64,000 nucleotides of DNA from contig MKVN01000031.1 in the NCBI GenBank assembly GCA_001898855.1, forward strand, positions 1 to 64,000. The letters are read 5' to 3'. The stretch comes from Micrococcales bacterium 73-13 (lineage in GTDB: Bacteria; Actinomycetota; Actinomycetes; Actinomycetales; Microbacteriaceae). The first letter of the stretch is position 1, and every line of letters begins with the position of its first letter. Under the pieces are notes generated by a model, which was not told where the DNA came from, did no database searches, and saw only the letters and a list, made by a program, of their open reading frames with translations. Shown piece by piece: positions 1-8,786 of this stretch. Position numbers and translations under genes: made by a program.

Positions 1-951
1 CTCGACGAGGCGTTCGGCGATCTCGACCACGCGAGTGCCTTCGTCGAAGCTCACGATTCCTGCAGTCGAGCCTATGGCGACCGCCTCCCGGAAGGCCTCG
101 TGCTCGGCACGCAGCGGCTCCTTACGGTCGAGCGCGAAGCGGGTCATGTCACCCTCCGAGACGCCGCGGAACGCGGCCGGGTCCCAGGCCACCTGGATCC
201 GACCGTTCTCGTAGTAGGCGAGGTCGGCGGTGAGCGTGTCCGCCACGAGCACGCCCTTCTCGCCGGTGATGACCGTCATCCGCTCCTTGTAGGGGGTTAG
301 CCAGTTGACGATGTGCGAGGTGATCGCGCCGCCGGAGAGCGTCCCGACCGCGACGACCATGTCCTCGTGCGGGCGACCGGAACGGTGCGTCGTCCGGGCG
401 TTGACGGAGACGAAGCTCTGCTGTGCCACCCAGGCGGTGAGATCGATGTCGTGGCTCGCGAGATCCTTGATCACACCCACATCCGCGATCCGGCCGGGGA
501 AGGGGCCCTGCCGTCGCGTCGCGATCTGGTAGATCTCGCCGACCAGACCCTCCTCGAGCTTGCGTCGCGCCGACTGCAGTGCCGGGTTGTAGCGCTCGAT
601 GTGGCCCACGCCGCCGACCAGTCCCTTCGCCGTGAAGAGGTCGCACAGGGTTCGGGCATCGGCCGCAGTCGAGGCGACCGGCTTCTCGATGAGGGCGTGG
701 ATGCCCGCGTCGGCGAGCCGCTGCCCGATCTCGAGATGGTAGACGGTGGGGGCCGCGACGACTGCGTAGTCGATGCCGAGGGCGATCAGCTCATCGAGGT
801 CGCGGACGACGGGCCGGCCCTCCACGGCCTCGGGGACGTTCGGCGCAGGATCGTAGACGCCGACGAGCTCCACGCCGTCGAGGCTTCCGAGGACCCGCGC
901 GTGGTTGCGACCCATGACGCCGAGGCCGACGAGGCCGGCGCGCAGCACCAT
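1..951 (-). CDS. Gfo/Idh/MocA NAD(P)-dependent sugar dehydrogenase (WlbA/WbpB-like), 3' end outside window
   Basis: Last gene of a three-gene minus-strand operon; 317 codons are visible and the frame is open at base 1. The N-terminus has a Rossmann glycine motif (GLVGLGVMGRNHARV, residues 6-20). EKP at 89-91 carries the lysine expected of the family, and a GHIERYNP stretch follows. This ERYNP-type sequence resembles UDP-GlcNAc(A) 3-dehydrogenases, which oxidise C3 of the sugar before transamination. The ATG at 951 overlaps the upstream stop by one base (TGATG), which suggests translational coupling. With the aminotransferase and acyltransferase upstream it would make a 3-acylamido nucleotide sugar for a surface glycan. 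The family call is firm; the exact substrate is inferred. Confidence 0.85.
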   Translation of the reverse strand, partial: MVLRAGLVGLGVMGRNHARVLGSLDGVELVGVYDPAPNVPEAVEGRPVVRDLDELIALGIDYAVVAAPTVYHLEIGQRLADAGIHALIEKPVASTAADARTLCDLFTAKGLVGGVGHIERYNPALQSARRKLEEGLVGEIYQIATRRQGPFPGRIADVGVIKDLASHDIDLTAWVAQQSFVSVNARTTHRSGRPHEDMVVAVGTLSGGAITSHIVNWLTPYKERMTVITGEKGVLVADTLTADLAYYENGRIQVAWDPAAFRGVSEGDMTRFALDRKEPLRAEHEAFREAVAIGSTAGIVSFDEGTRVVEIAERLVE

Positions 952-2048
952 CAGGCGCCGGCCTCGGCCAGCGAGTTCACCGCGGCCACGATCCGCTCGA
1001 GGTCGTCCCGGCTCAGTGAGGGATGCACGGGCAGGGACACCACCTCGCGAGCGGCCTGCTCGGTGACCGGCAGGTCGAGCCCCGGCGCGTAGGGCGCGAG
1101 ACTGGGAAGCCGGTGGTTCGGGATGGGGTAGTACACGCCCGAGCCGATCTGATGCTCCTCGCGGAGCGCCTTCACGAAGCCGTCCCGGGCCTCCAGCACT
1201 CGGATCGTGTACTGGTGGTAGACGTGGACCGCGCCGTCGGCGACCGGGGGCACGACGACCCCCCGCAGGTTCGCGTCGAGGAACGCGGCGTTCGCCTGCC
1301 GCGTGGCGGTCCAGGCGTCGACCTTGGTGAGCTGGACGCGGCCGATCGCCGCATGGATGTCGGTCATCCGGGCGTTGAACCCGACGACCTCGTTCTCGTA
1401 CTGGCGCTCCATGCCCTGGTTGCGGAGCAGGCGGATCCGGCGGGCGATCTCGGGCGTGGCCGTGGAGACCATGCCGCCCTCGCCGCTGGTCATGTTCTTC
1501 GTCGGGTACAGCGAGAACATGGCGAACTCGCCGAAGGTCCCGACCGGACGCCCGTCGAGCGATGCGCCGTGCGCCTGCGCGGCGTCCTCGTAGAGCGCCA
1601 CGCCGTGCCTCGCCGCGATCTCGGCGAGCTCCCGCATCCGCGCCGGGTGCCCGTAGAGATGCACCGGGAGGATGCCCTTCGTGCGCGGGGTGATCGCGGC
1701 CTCGACGGCACCCGGATCGAGGGAGAAGGTCTCGGGCTCGATGTCGGCGAAGACTGGGGTGGCGCCCGTGAGGGCGACCGAGTTGCCGGTCGCCGCGAAG
1801 GTGAACGACGGCACGATCACCTCGTCGCCGGGACCGACTCCGGCGGCGAGCAGTCCCAGGTGCAGTCCAGCCGTGCCGGAGTTGACGGCGACGGCGGGCC
1901 GTCCGTCCATGAAGTGCGCGGAGAACTCCTCCTCAAACGCCTTCACCTCGGGCCCCTGCGCCACCATGCCGCTGCGCAGCACCGCGTCGACCGCCGCGCG
2001 CTCCTCGTCGCCGATGATCGGCTTCGCGGCTGGGATGAACTCGTTCAT
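951..2048 (-). CDS. DegT/DnrJ/EryC1 sugar aminotransferase (WlbC/WbpE-like)
   Basis: PLP-dependent aminotransferase of 365 aa, the usual length. Visible landmarks are NSGTAGLHL (cofactor phosphate region, 56-64), YEDAAQAHGA (153-162) and SLYPTKNMTSGEGG (179-192), in which K184 is the predicted Schiff-base lysine. The family transfers an amino group from glutamate to a keto-sugar nucleotide. The ATG at 2048 overlaps the acyltransferase stop as ATGA, and its own stop overlaps the dehydrogenase start. The order acyltransferase-aminotransferase-dehydrogenase matches the three late steps of UDP-2,3-diacetamido-uronate synthesis known for Wbp/Wlb enzymes. Use in this organism's envelope polysaccharide is inferred. 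Confidence 0.9.
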   Translation of the reverse strand: MNEFIPAAKPIIGDEERAAVDAVLRSGMVAQGPEVKAFEEEFSAHFMDGRPAVAVNSGTAGLHLGLLAAGVGPGDEVIVPSFTFAATGNSVALTGATPVFADIEPETFSLDPGAVEAAITPRTKGILPVHLYGHPARMRELAEIAARHGVALYEDAAQAHGASLDGRPVGTFGEFAMFSLYPTKNMTSGEGGMVSTATPEIARRIRLLRNQGMERQYENEVVGFNARMTDIHAAIGRVQLTKVDAWTATRQANAAFLDANLRGVVVPPVADGAVHVYHQYTIRVLEARDGFVKALREEHQIGSGVYYPIPNHRLPSLAPYAPGLDLPVTEQAAREVVSLPVHPSLSRDDLERIVAAVNSLAEAGA

Positions 2049-2638
2049 GCTTCGACCTCGCTCAGGGTGCCGTCGGTCTCGATGTATTCCACTCCCGTCA
2101 CCGGACAGACGAACCGTCCGTCGCCGCGGGCCTCGAGCGGATGCCCCGCCTTGCCGGCCCAGCCGACCTGACGGGCCGGCGAGCCGACGACGATCGCGAA
2201 GGACGGGACGTCGCGCACGACCACCGAGCCGGAGCCGACGAGCGCCCAGGCGCCGATCGTCACCGGGGCGACGCAGGTCGCGCTCGCGCCGATGGACGCG
2301 CCCTCCTCGATCGTGACGCCGACGGCCTCCCAGTCGTGCGCCGACTTGATCGAGCCGTCCGGGTTGATCGCGCGGGGGAAGTGGTCGTTCGTCAGGACGA
2401 CCGCCGGGCCGATGAAGACGCCGTTCGCGAGCCTCGCCGGCTCGTAGACGAGCGCATAGTTCTGCACCTTGCAGTTGTCCCCGAGCTCCACGCCGGTGCC
2501 GATGTAGGCGCCCCGGCCCACGATGCAGTTCTCGCCGAGCCGGGCGTCCTCACGGACCTGCGCGTAGTGCCAGATCTTCGATCCCTCCCCGATACTCGCG
2601 GACTCGGCGACGTCGGCGGTGGCATGGACGTATGGCAC
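2045..2638 (-). CDS. Left-handed beta-helix N-acyltransferase (WlbB/WbpD-like)
   Basis: First gene of the sugar operon, 197 aa from a GTG at 2638; the reading frame extends further upstream but without family-like sequence. Hexapeptide-repeat turns are visible (IGEGSKIWH, LGENCIVGRG, LGDNCKVQNY, IGASATCVAP, IGAWALVGSG), predicting a trimeric left-handed beta-helix acetyltransferase. TNDHFPRAINPDG and the tail after GSPARQVGW also resemble the WbpD/WlbB group, which N-acetylates the C3 amine of UDP-sugars. A C-terminal extension ends in CPVTGVEYIE. Overlap with the aminotransferase supports one transcript. The gene diverges from manA across a 91-bp gap in which no clear promoter could be picked out. 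An alternative start nearby is possible. Confidence 0.85.
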   Translation of the reverse strand: MPYVHATADVAESASIGEGSKIWHYAQVREDARLGENCIVGRGAYIGTGVELGDNCKVQNYALVYEPARLANGVFIGPAVVLTNDHFPRAINPDGSIKSAHDWEAVGVTIEEGASIGASATCVAPVTIGAWALVGSGSVVVRDVPSFAIVVGSPARQVGWAGKAGHPLEARGDGRFVCPVTGVEYIETDGTLSEVEA

Positions 2639-2729
2639 CAGGACATCGTATCCGCAGGCTCGAGGTCGGAACCGCGTGCCCCTGGCCCTCTGAACTCGGT
2701 CAACGGACGAACTGCGAGAGGATTGGATC

Positions 2730-3842
2730 ATGCTCGTCGGCATCAGCAACGAGCCCCGCGACTACGCCTGGGGCCGCCGTGGCGCGATCACCGCCCTGCT
2801 CGGCCGGCCCGCCACGGACGCCGTCGAGGCGGAGCTCTGGCTCGGCGCGCACCACGGCTCGCCGGCGCGGATCAGCGGGTCGGAGCAGAGCCTGCGGGAT
2901 GCGGTGCCCGACCTCACGTTCCTGCTCAAGGTGCTCGCGGTCGGGGCGCCGCTGTCGCTCCAGGCGCATCCCGGCGCCGAGCAGGCGAGGGAGGGCTTCG
3001 CGCGGGAGGAGTTGGCGGGCATCCCGGTCGACGCGCGGCATCGCAACTATCGCGACCCGCTGCCGAAGCCCGAGCTCCTCGTCGCCGTCTCACCGCGATT
3101 CGAGGCGCTGAGCGGGTTCCGCCCGGCGGCCGAGGCACGCCGGGACGCCGAGCGCATCGCGGCGGCCGGGGACCTCGCCGACGCCGTCGCACCGCTGACC
3201 GAGCGCCTCGTCGACGACGAGGCGCTCGGCGACGTGCTCGTCTGGCTGCTGGCCGGCGGGCCCGAGGTCGACGCGATCGTCGACGCGCTGGGCCGCGGGC
3301 TGGCCGCCGAGCCCTCCGCCGCGCCGCACCTCGCGCGGATCGCCGAGCTGCACCCGGCGGACCCGGGCATCGCCGCGGCGCTGCTGCTGCACCATCTCGA
3401 GCTGCGCGCGGGGGAGGCGCTCTACCTGCCGGCCGGCAACGTCCACGCCTACCTCGACGGGGTCGGCGTCGAGCTCATGCGCGCCTCGGACAACGTGCTG
3501 CGCGGCGGCCTGACGCCGAAGCACGTCGACGCCGCGGAGCTCGGGCGGATCGTGCAGCGCGCCGCGGTCCCGCTGCCTCGGCTCGAGCCGGTCGCGCTGC
3601 CGGACGGCGGGCTGCTGTACGAGCCCTCCGACCCGGAGGCGGGCTTCTCGCTCGCGGTCGCCGACCGGGCGCTCGCGCTGCCGCTGGCGGGACCGGCGAT
3701 CGCGCTGTGCACGGACGGCGCGTTCCTCCTGGAGGGCGAGCGCTCCGCGACGCGCGTGGTGCGCGGCGAGGCCGTGCTCGTGACGGCCGACGAGGGGACG
3801 CTGCGCGCCTCCGGCGCCGGCTCGCTGTACGTCGCCCGCTGA
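2730..3842 (+). CDS. manA: Mannose-6-phosphate isomerase, class I
   Basis: Zinc enzyme of 370 aa interconverting mannose-6-phosphate and fructose-6-phosphate in the cytoplasm, the entry to GDP-mannose and mannosylated lipids. Predicted metal ligands are visible: QAHP (Q78, H80), KPE (E115) and PAGNVHAYL (H239). The catalytic arginine region is NVLRGGLTPKHVD (R258). The ATG at 2730 follows a purine-rich GAGAGGATTGG. In mycobacteria manA also lies close to whiB2 and the metallopeptidase/DUF3499 pair; here it precedes whiB2 and no phosphomannomutase is seen nearby. The polyprenol-phosphate-mannose synthase at 18.1 kb could use mannose made through this step. Confidence 0.95.
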   Translation: MLVGISNEPRDYAWGRRGAITALLGRPATDAVEAELWLGAHHGSPARISGSEQSLRDAVPDLTFLLKVLAVGAPLSLQAHPGAEQAREGFAREELAGIPVDARHRNYRDPLPKPELLVAVSPRFEALSGFRPAAEARRDAERIAAAGDLADAVAPLTERLVDDEALGDVLVWLLAGGPEVDAIVDALGRGLAAEPSAAPHLARIAELHPADPGIAAALLLHHLELRAGEALYLPAGNVHAYLDGVGVELMRASDNVLRGGLTPKHVDAAELGRIVQRAAVPLPRLEPVALPDGGLLYEPSDPEAGFSLAVADRALALPLAGPAIALCTDGAFLLEGERSATRVVRGEAVLVTADEGTLRASGAGSLYVAR

Positions 3843-3915
3843 ACCGGCGCGGGTTCCCCGTGCCCGGCGTGTCGCACCGCGCTCGGCGCGGCGTCGGACG
3901 GTATAGCCCGATGAC

Positions 3916-3944
3916 TTGACGCGGACGAACTACAGCGGTGTAAT
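3916..3944 (+). promoter_or_regulatory. Promoter of whiB2 (TTGACG-N17-TGTAAT)
   Basis: TTGACG at 3916-3921 and TGTAAT at 3939-3944 are separated by 17 bp, close to the sigma-70-type consensus. The start of whiB2 is about 46 bp further down, with a GAAGGAG ribosome-binding site between. It stands out in this GC-rich window, where most promoters lack a recognisable -35. Confidence 0.7.
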
Positions 3945-3990
3945 TATCCGCGACTCGATTCCGAGTCGGGCCGGGGACGAAGGAGTGGTG

Positions 3991-4311
3991 ATGGCGAGCA
4001 GCATCCGCGGGTCCGTGCCCGGCGACTGGTTCGTCGATCCCGTCCGCCTCGGCGTGCCGGGCGTGCGGCGGCCGATCGAGGACGACGACGACAGCCCGCT
4101 CGCGTGGCAGGTCGACGCGCTCTGCGCGCAGACCGACCCGGAGGCGTTCTTCCCGGAGAAGGGCGGCTCGACCCGCGACGCGAAGCGGATCTGCACGTCC
4201 TGCGAGGTGAAGGCGCAGTGCCTCGAGTACGCCCTGCAGAACGACGAGCGCTTCGGCATCTGGGGCGGCCTCTCTGAGCGCGAGCGCCGGCGCCTGCGGC
4301 GGCGCGCCTGA
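3991..4311 (+). CDS. whiB2: WhiB-family iron-sulfur transcriptional regulator (WhiB2/WhmD type)
   Basis: Small regulator of 106 aa. Four cysteines, C45-X22-C68-X2-C71-X5-C77, should bind a [4Fe-4S] cluster. GIWGGLSERERR (89-100) is the WhiB turn and is followed by an arginine-rich C-terminus. The start is the ATG at 3991, preceded by GAAGGAG; the longer frame upstream lies over the promoter. The N-terminal extension and the FFPEKGGSTRDAKRICTSCEVK stretch (split by C68 and C71) match WhiB2/WhmD, which in mycobacteria is essential and controls septation together with the sigma factor. That function is carried over by homology. Neighbours manA and the glycosyltransferase/DUF5719 pair are typical of this locus. 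Confidence 0.92.
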   Translation: MASSIRGSVPGDWFVDPVRLGVPGVRRPIEDDDDSPLAWQVDALCAQTDPEAFFPEKGGSTRDAKRICTSCEVKAQCLEYALQNDERFGIWGGLSERERRRLRRRA

Positions 4312-4361
4312 GCGTTCCGCGCGCCGTGCGTGTCCGGCCGGCCCGGACGACCCCTCCCGCC

Positions 4362-4367
4362 TAGTCT
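4362..4367 (+). promoter_or_regulatory. TAGTCT -10 box before the glycosyltransferase gene
   Basis: TAGTCT ends 9 bp before the ATG at 4377 and no ribosome-binding site fits between them, so a leaderless or nearly leaderless transcript is expected. Confidence 0.5.
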
Positions 4368-4376
4368 CGGACCCGT

Positions 4377-7181
4377 ATGACTTCCGTGACCGCGATCCTC
4401 GTCGCCCGGAACGGCGCGCAGTACCTGCCGGCGACCATCGGCGCGCTGCGGGCGCAGACCCGGGCGCCGGATCGCATCCTCGCGATCGACGCGGCCTCGA
4501 GCGACGCCTCGCTCGCGACGCTGCGCGCGCAGCTGCCGGACGCGCTGGTCGCGAGCGCCGGGAAGGGATCGCTCGCGCAGGTCGTCGACCTCGCGCTCGC
4601 CCGCTCGGCGGGGCCCGAGCCGAGTGACTGGTACTGGTTCCTCGGTCACGACAACGCCGCGCACCCGCGCGCGCTCGAGGCGCTGCTCGCGGCCGTCGAG
4701 GTCTCGCCGTCCGTCGTCGTCGCCGGGCCCAAGCTGGTGCGCTGGGACTCGCCCGAGGTGATCCTCGGCTTCGGCGAGACGATCACCGGCACCGGCGCCT
4801 CCATCCAGCTCGTCAACTCCGAGCTCGACCAGGCCCAGCACGACCGGACCACCGACGTGCTCGGCGTCGCCGCGCCCGGGATGCTCGTGCGGGTGGACGT
4901 CTGGCAGCAGCTCGGCGGCTTCGACGGCGGGCTGCCGACGGTCGACGCGGGGCTCGACCTCGGCGTCCGCGCGCGGCTCGCGGGTCACCGCGTCGAGCGG
5001 GTCGCCGGCGCCCGGGTCGCGGCCGCCGGTCCGGTCGAGCTGTTCGGCCGGCCCTCGCTCGCGAGCGGCACGCGGAACCTCATCCGTCGCCGCGCCCAGT
5101 ACCACCGCCGTCTCTCCTACGCGCCGGCCGCCCTGGTGCCGCTGCTCTGGCTGTCGCTGCTGCCGCTCGGGGTGCTGATCGCACTCTGGCAGGTGCTCGC
5201 GAAGCGGCCGGGGATGGCACCCGGCGAGCTCGTCGCGGCGATCGCGGCGATGTTCGACGGCTCCGTCGTCGGCGCGCGGGCGAGCATCGCGAGGACGCGC
5301 TCGAGCGGCTGGGCCGCGATCGCGCCGTTCCGCGTGCGCGGCCGCGACGCCCGCGAGCTCCGGGAGCGCGAGCGCGCGATCGAGGCGAACCGCGTCGACC
5401 ATCCGGTCGAGGAGCGAGTGCGCCCGTCGTTCTTCGCCGCGGGCGGCGGCTGGGCGGTGCTGCTGGCGGCGATCGCCTCGGCGGCCGCGTTCGGCCGGCT
5501 GTTCGGGGCGTCGGCGATCGCCGGCGGCGCGCTCGTCCCGCTCGGCGGAGTCGGCGACCTGTGGGAGTCGCTCGGCGTCCGCTGGCGCCTCGAGGACGGC
5601 GGCTATCTCGGCGCGGCCGATCCGTTCAACTCCGTGCTCGCCCTGCTCGGCTCGACGACCTGGTGGTCGCCCTCCTTCGCGATCGTCGTCGTCGTGGTCG
5701 TCGCGATGCCGCTTTCGGCGCTCGGCGCCTGGTTCGCCGCCGCCCGCGTCGCCCGCACCGGCTGGGGTCCAACGGTGGCGGCGATCGGCTGGGCCGCGGC
5801 GCCCCCGCTGCTCGCCGGGATCGCGAGCGGCCAGCTCGGCGCGGTCGTGGCGCACGTGCTGCTGCCCTGGCTCGCCCTCGCGGTGCTCGACGCCCGGCGC
5901 TCCTGGTCGATGGCCGCCGTCGCCGGCCTGCTGTTCGCTGCGGTCGCCGCCTCCGCCCCGGTGCTCGTCCCCGCGCTCGTGGTGCTGCTGGCGCTGCTCA
6001 TCGTCCTGCAGCCGCACCGCATCCACCGGCTGGTGACGATCGTCGTCCCCGCGGCCACGGTGTTCGCCCCGCTGGTGATCCAGCAGTTCGCGCGCGGCAC
6101 GCCGTTCGCGCTGCTCGCGGATCCCGGCGTGCCGGTCGTGCGCGAGACGCCCCGCACTCTCGAGCTGCTGCTCGGCTCGCCGACGGCCGACGCTGCCGGC
6201 TGGTCGACGTTCGCGCAGGCGGCCGGCGTGCCCTGGCTGGTCGGCGTCCCGGGCTCGATCGTGCTCGCCGTCTCGGTCGCGCCGCTCGCGGTGATCGCGC
6301 TGCTCGCGCTGTTCCTCCGCGGCGGCGAGCGCGCGATCCCCGGGCTCGTCATCGCCGCCGCCGGCCTGCTCACCGCCGTCGGCTCGGCGCACCTCGCCGT
6401 CGCGCTGGTCGGCGGCGAGGCGGCGGCGATCTGGGCGGGCAGCGGTCTCAGCCTGTACTGGCTCGGCCTGCTCGCGGCGACCGCCGTCGGGCTCGACGCC
6501 CTCGGCCGCTTCGCGCCGGTGCCGGCGCTCGTCGCCGCGCTGGGCGTCGTCCTCGCCGCGGTGCCGCTCGGCCTCGCGGCGGCGAACGGCCGCACCGCGC
6601 TCGAGCCGAGCAACGGCCGGGTGCTGCCCGCGGTCGTCGTCGCGGAGTCGGCGGCGCGCCCCGAGGTCGGCACGCTCGAGCTCGCGGCCCGCGGGGAGGA
6701 CGCGGTGACCGCGATCCTCCACCGCGGCGCAGGACCGCTCGCCGAGCGGGTGCTGACGCTGCAGACCACGCGCACCGCGGTCGGACCGGAGCAGGAGCGC
6801 GTCGCCGTGCTCGCCGGCAACCTGGTCTCGGCCAGCGGCATGGACCTCGCCCCGACCCTCGACGAGCTCGGCGTCGACTACCTCCTGCTCGACGCCTCGG
6901 GCACCGATTCGCCCGCCTACCTCCGCGCGATCGACGCGATCTCCGCGCGGCCCGAGGTCGTCGCGGTCGGGCCGACCGCCCAGGGCATGCTCTGGCAGCG
7001 GGCGCCCGGCGCCGAGCCGGCCCCGGTCCAGGGCGGCCCCGGTCCGTGGGACACGCCGCTCGGCGCGATCACGGCGGTGATCCAGATCGTCGTGATCGCG
7101 CTGGCGATCCTGCTGGCGATCCCGACCACCCGGCGGCGCCGGGTGCGAGCGGCCGTGGGCCGGGAAGGGGACGCACGATGA
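4377..7181 (+). CDS. Large membrane-bound family-2 glycosyltransferase
   Basis: Protein of 934 aa with an N-terminal GT-A domain (about 1-250) and a long hydrophobic region (about 250-290 and 350-740) holding perhaps 12 membrane spans, then a soluble stretch and one last span near the C-terminus. The nucleotide-sugar motif is VARNGAQYLP and the next acidic patch is AIDAASSD. Where GT2 enzymes usually have a DDD or HDD metal-binding motif, the sequence reads FLGHDNAAHP, so the metal site is altered. ATGA overlap with the DUF5719 gene suggests the two proteins act together, probably in cell-envelope polymer assembly near whiB2. Donor and acceptor are unknown. Confidence 0.8.
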   Translation: MTSVTAILVARNGAQYLPATIGALRAQTRAPDRILAIDAASSDASLATLRAQLPDALVASAGKGSLAQVVDLALARSAGPEPSDWYWFLGHDNAAHPRALEALLAAVEVSPSVVVAGPKLVRWDSPEVILGFGETITGTGASIQLVNSELDQAQHDRTTDVLGVAAPGMLVRVDVWQQLGGFDGGLPTVDAGLDLGVRARLAGHRVERVAGARVAAAGPVELFGRPSLASGTRNLIRRRAQYHRRLSYAPAALVPLLWLSLLPLGVLIALWQVLAKRPGMAPGELVAAIAAMFDGSVVGARASIARTRSSGWAAIAPFRVRGRDARELRERERAIEANRVDHPVEERVRPSFFAAGGGWAVLLAAIASAAAFGRLFGASAIAGGALVPLGGVGDLWESLGVRWRLEDGGYLGAADPFNSVLALLGSTTWWSPSFAIVVVVVVAMPLSALGAWFAAARVARTGWGPTVAAIGWAAAPPLLAGIASGQLGAVVAHVLLPWLALAVLDARRSWSMAAVAGLLFAAVAASAPVLVPALVVLLALLIVLQPHRIHRLVTIVVPAATVFAPLVIQQFARGTPFALLADPGVPVVRETPRTLELLLGSPTADAAGWSTFAQAAGVPWLVGVPGSIVLAVSVAPLAVIALLALFLRGGERAIPGLVIAAAGLLTAVGSAHLAVALVGGEAAAIWAGSGLSLYWLGLLAATAVGLDALGRFAPVPALVAALGVVLAAVPLGLAAANGRTALEPSNGRVLPAVVVAESAARPEVGTLELAARGEDAVTAILHRGAGPLAERVLTLQTTRTAVGPEQERVAVLAGNLVSASGMDLAPTLDELGVDYLLLDASGTDSPAYLRAIDAISARPEVVAVGPTAQGMLWQRAPGAEPAPVQGGPGPWDTPLGAITAVIQIVVIALAILLAIPTTRRRRVRAAVGREGDAR

Positions 7182-8767
7182 CCGATCCGAGTGCCGGCGC
7201 CCCGCCGGCCCCCGAGCTGGACGAGCCGGACGCCGAGCCGCGTGCCCGGATCTCGGCGCGATCGGTCGCCGTCTGGAGCGCGCGGGCGTCCGGCGGCATC
7301 GTCGGCGTCGCGATCGCGGTCGTGGTCGCGATCGCGGCGCTCTTCGTCACCCCGCCGAGCTGGTCGGTCGCCCCGCCGGTCGTCGTCGTGCAGCCCGAGC
7401 CGGCCACCCAGGTCCTGGTCTGCCCGGGCCCGCTGCTGCGGCTCGCCGACGACTCGGGACAGAACGCGAGCCAGGCGACGCCGGTCGGCACCGCGCCCCA
7501 GGTCGACTTCCTCGCCGAGTCGGGACGACTGACCACCTCGGCGATCGCCCAGTCGGACGCCGGGATCGGGGGCTCGTCGCTCGCGCCGCGACTGGGGCTG
7601 GTGGTGCCGGTCGACGGGGAGGCGCCGGTCGTCGCCGGCGTCCAGAGCAGCCGCATCCCCGCGAACCAGGGCGGCGGCATCGTCGGCTACGCCGCGACGT
7701 CGTGCGAGCAGCCGGCGCTGCGCTCCTGGATCATCGGCGGCTCGACCCAGCTCGGCCGCACCTCCATCCTGACCATCGTCAACCCGTCCAGCGTCGAGGC
7801 CGTCGTCGACCTCGACCTGCGGGGTCAGCTCGGCGCGATCGACGCCGTCGGCCTCACGGGCATCGTGGTGCCGGCCGGCTCCCAGCGAGTCGTGCCGGTC
7901 AGCGGCTTCTCGCTCGAGCAGCGCGCCCCGGTCATCGGCGTCCGCAGCACCGGCGGGAACGTCGCGGTCTTCCTGCAGCAGTCGATCATCCGCACGCTCA
8001 CGCCGGGCGGCGTCGACCTGATCGGGGCGCAGGACCCGTCCCCGGCGCTCGTGATCCCCGGCATCGCCGTCGCCGGTGAGACCGCCCTCGCCGGCATCAA
8101 CACGACGCCGGCCGACCAGGACGACACGATGCCGACGCTGCGGCTGTTCGCGCCGAGCGGCCGGGCGACCACCGCGACCGTCGCGCTGGTGCCGACCGGA
8201 TCGACGCTCGCCGACGCCCTGGGGAACCCGCGCACCGTCGAGGCCTCGGCGCCGACGGACGCGCATGCGGACGCGCAGCCGACCGAGCCGGAGGCGGAGT
8301 CGTTCACGGTCGAGCTCGCGGCGGGCGCCGTGTCGGAGACCCCGATCGAGCGCGTCGCGCCCGGCGACTACACGATCGTCGTCACCGCGTCCGAGCCGCT
8401 CGTCGGGGCGGTGCGGGCCTCGGTCGCCACCCCGGCCGGCACCGACTTCGCCTGGTACTCGCCGGCCGGAGCGCTCGGCGACCGCGCGGCGCTCCCGGCG
8501 CCGCGCGCCCCGCAGGTCGTCCTCGCGCTGGCGAATCCCACAGCCGAGGACCGCAGCGTCACCCTGGCCGGTCCCGACGGGGACGCGGTCGTCAAGGTCC
8601 CCGCGGGCGAGACCGTGCTCACCGAGCTCGAGCCGGGCGAGGACTACTCGCTGTCCGGGATCGCCGGCCTGCGCGCCGCCGTCCGGGCGGGCGGCGACGG
8701 CTTCGTCGCCCAGTTCCCGCTGCAGCCCCCGGCCGCGCTCGCCAAGCCGGTACGGGTGCACGTCTGA
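7178..8767 (+). CDS. DUF5719 family membrane-anchored extracytoplasmic protein
   Basis: 529 aa from the ATG at 7178, which overlaps the glycosyltransferase stop (ATGA). A proline/acid-rich cytoplasmic start (1-35) is followed by one membrane span (about 38-57, VGVAIAVVVAIAALFV). A large extracytoplasmic region follows, rich in V, A, G, S and T and probably beta-structured; two cysteines (VCPGP and TSCEQP) could form a disulfide. RSWIIGGSTQLGRTS and the VNPSS stretch resemble the actinobacterial DUF5719 family found beside this glycosyltransferase. No enzymatic motif was recognised. Co-translation suggests it is a partner of the glycosyltransferase, for example an external glycan-handling or assembly factor; that role is inferred. 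Confidence 0.75.
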   Translation: MTDPSAGAPPAPELDEPDAEPRARISARSVAVWSARASGGIVGVAIAVVVAIAALFVTPPSWSVAPPVVVVQPEPATQVLVCPGPLLRLADDSGQNASQATPVGTAPQVDFLAESGRLTTSAIAQSDAGIGGSSLAPRLGLVVPVDGEAPVVAGVQSSRIPANQGGGIVGYAATSCEQPALRSWIIGGSTQLGRTSILTIVNPSSVEAVVDLDLRGQLGAIDAVGLTGIVVPAGSQRVVPVSGFSLEQRAPVIGVRSTGGNVAVFLQQSIIRTLTPGGVDLIGAQDPSPALVIPGIAVAGETALAGINTTPADQDDTMPTLRLFAPSGRATTATVALVPTGSTLADALGNPRTVEASAPTDAHADAQPTEPEAESFTVELAAGAVSETPIERVAPGDYTIVVTASEPLVGAVRASVATPAGTDFAWYSPAGALGDRAALPAPRAPQVVLALANPTAEDRSVTLAGPDGDAVVKVPAGETVLTELEPGEDYSLSGIAGLRAAVRAGGDGFVAQFPLQPPAALAKPVRVHV

Positions 8768-8773
8768 CCTCGC

Positions 8774-8779
8774 TAGGCT
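8774..8779 (+). promoter_or_regulatory. TAGGCT -10 box before the UDP-sugar dehydrogenase gene
   Basis: TAGGCT ends 7 bp before the ATG at 8787. The spacing predicts transcription starting at or within a base or two of the start codon. Confidence 0.5.
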
Positions 8780-8786
8780 CGTGCCG

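Noticed and set aside
3930..6722. A 930-codon minus-strand frame over whiB2 and the glycosyltransferase
   Set aside because: Shadow frame rich in R, A, G, E and D with no recognisable domain; the plus-strand genes explain the region.
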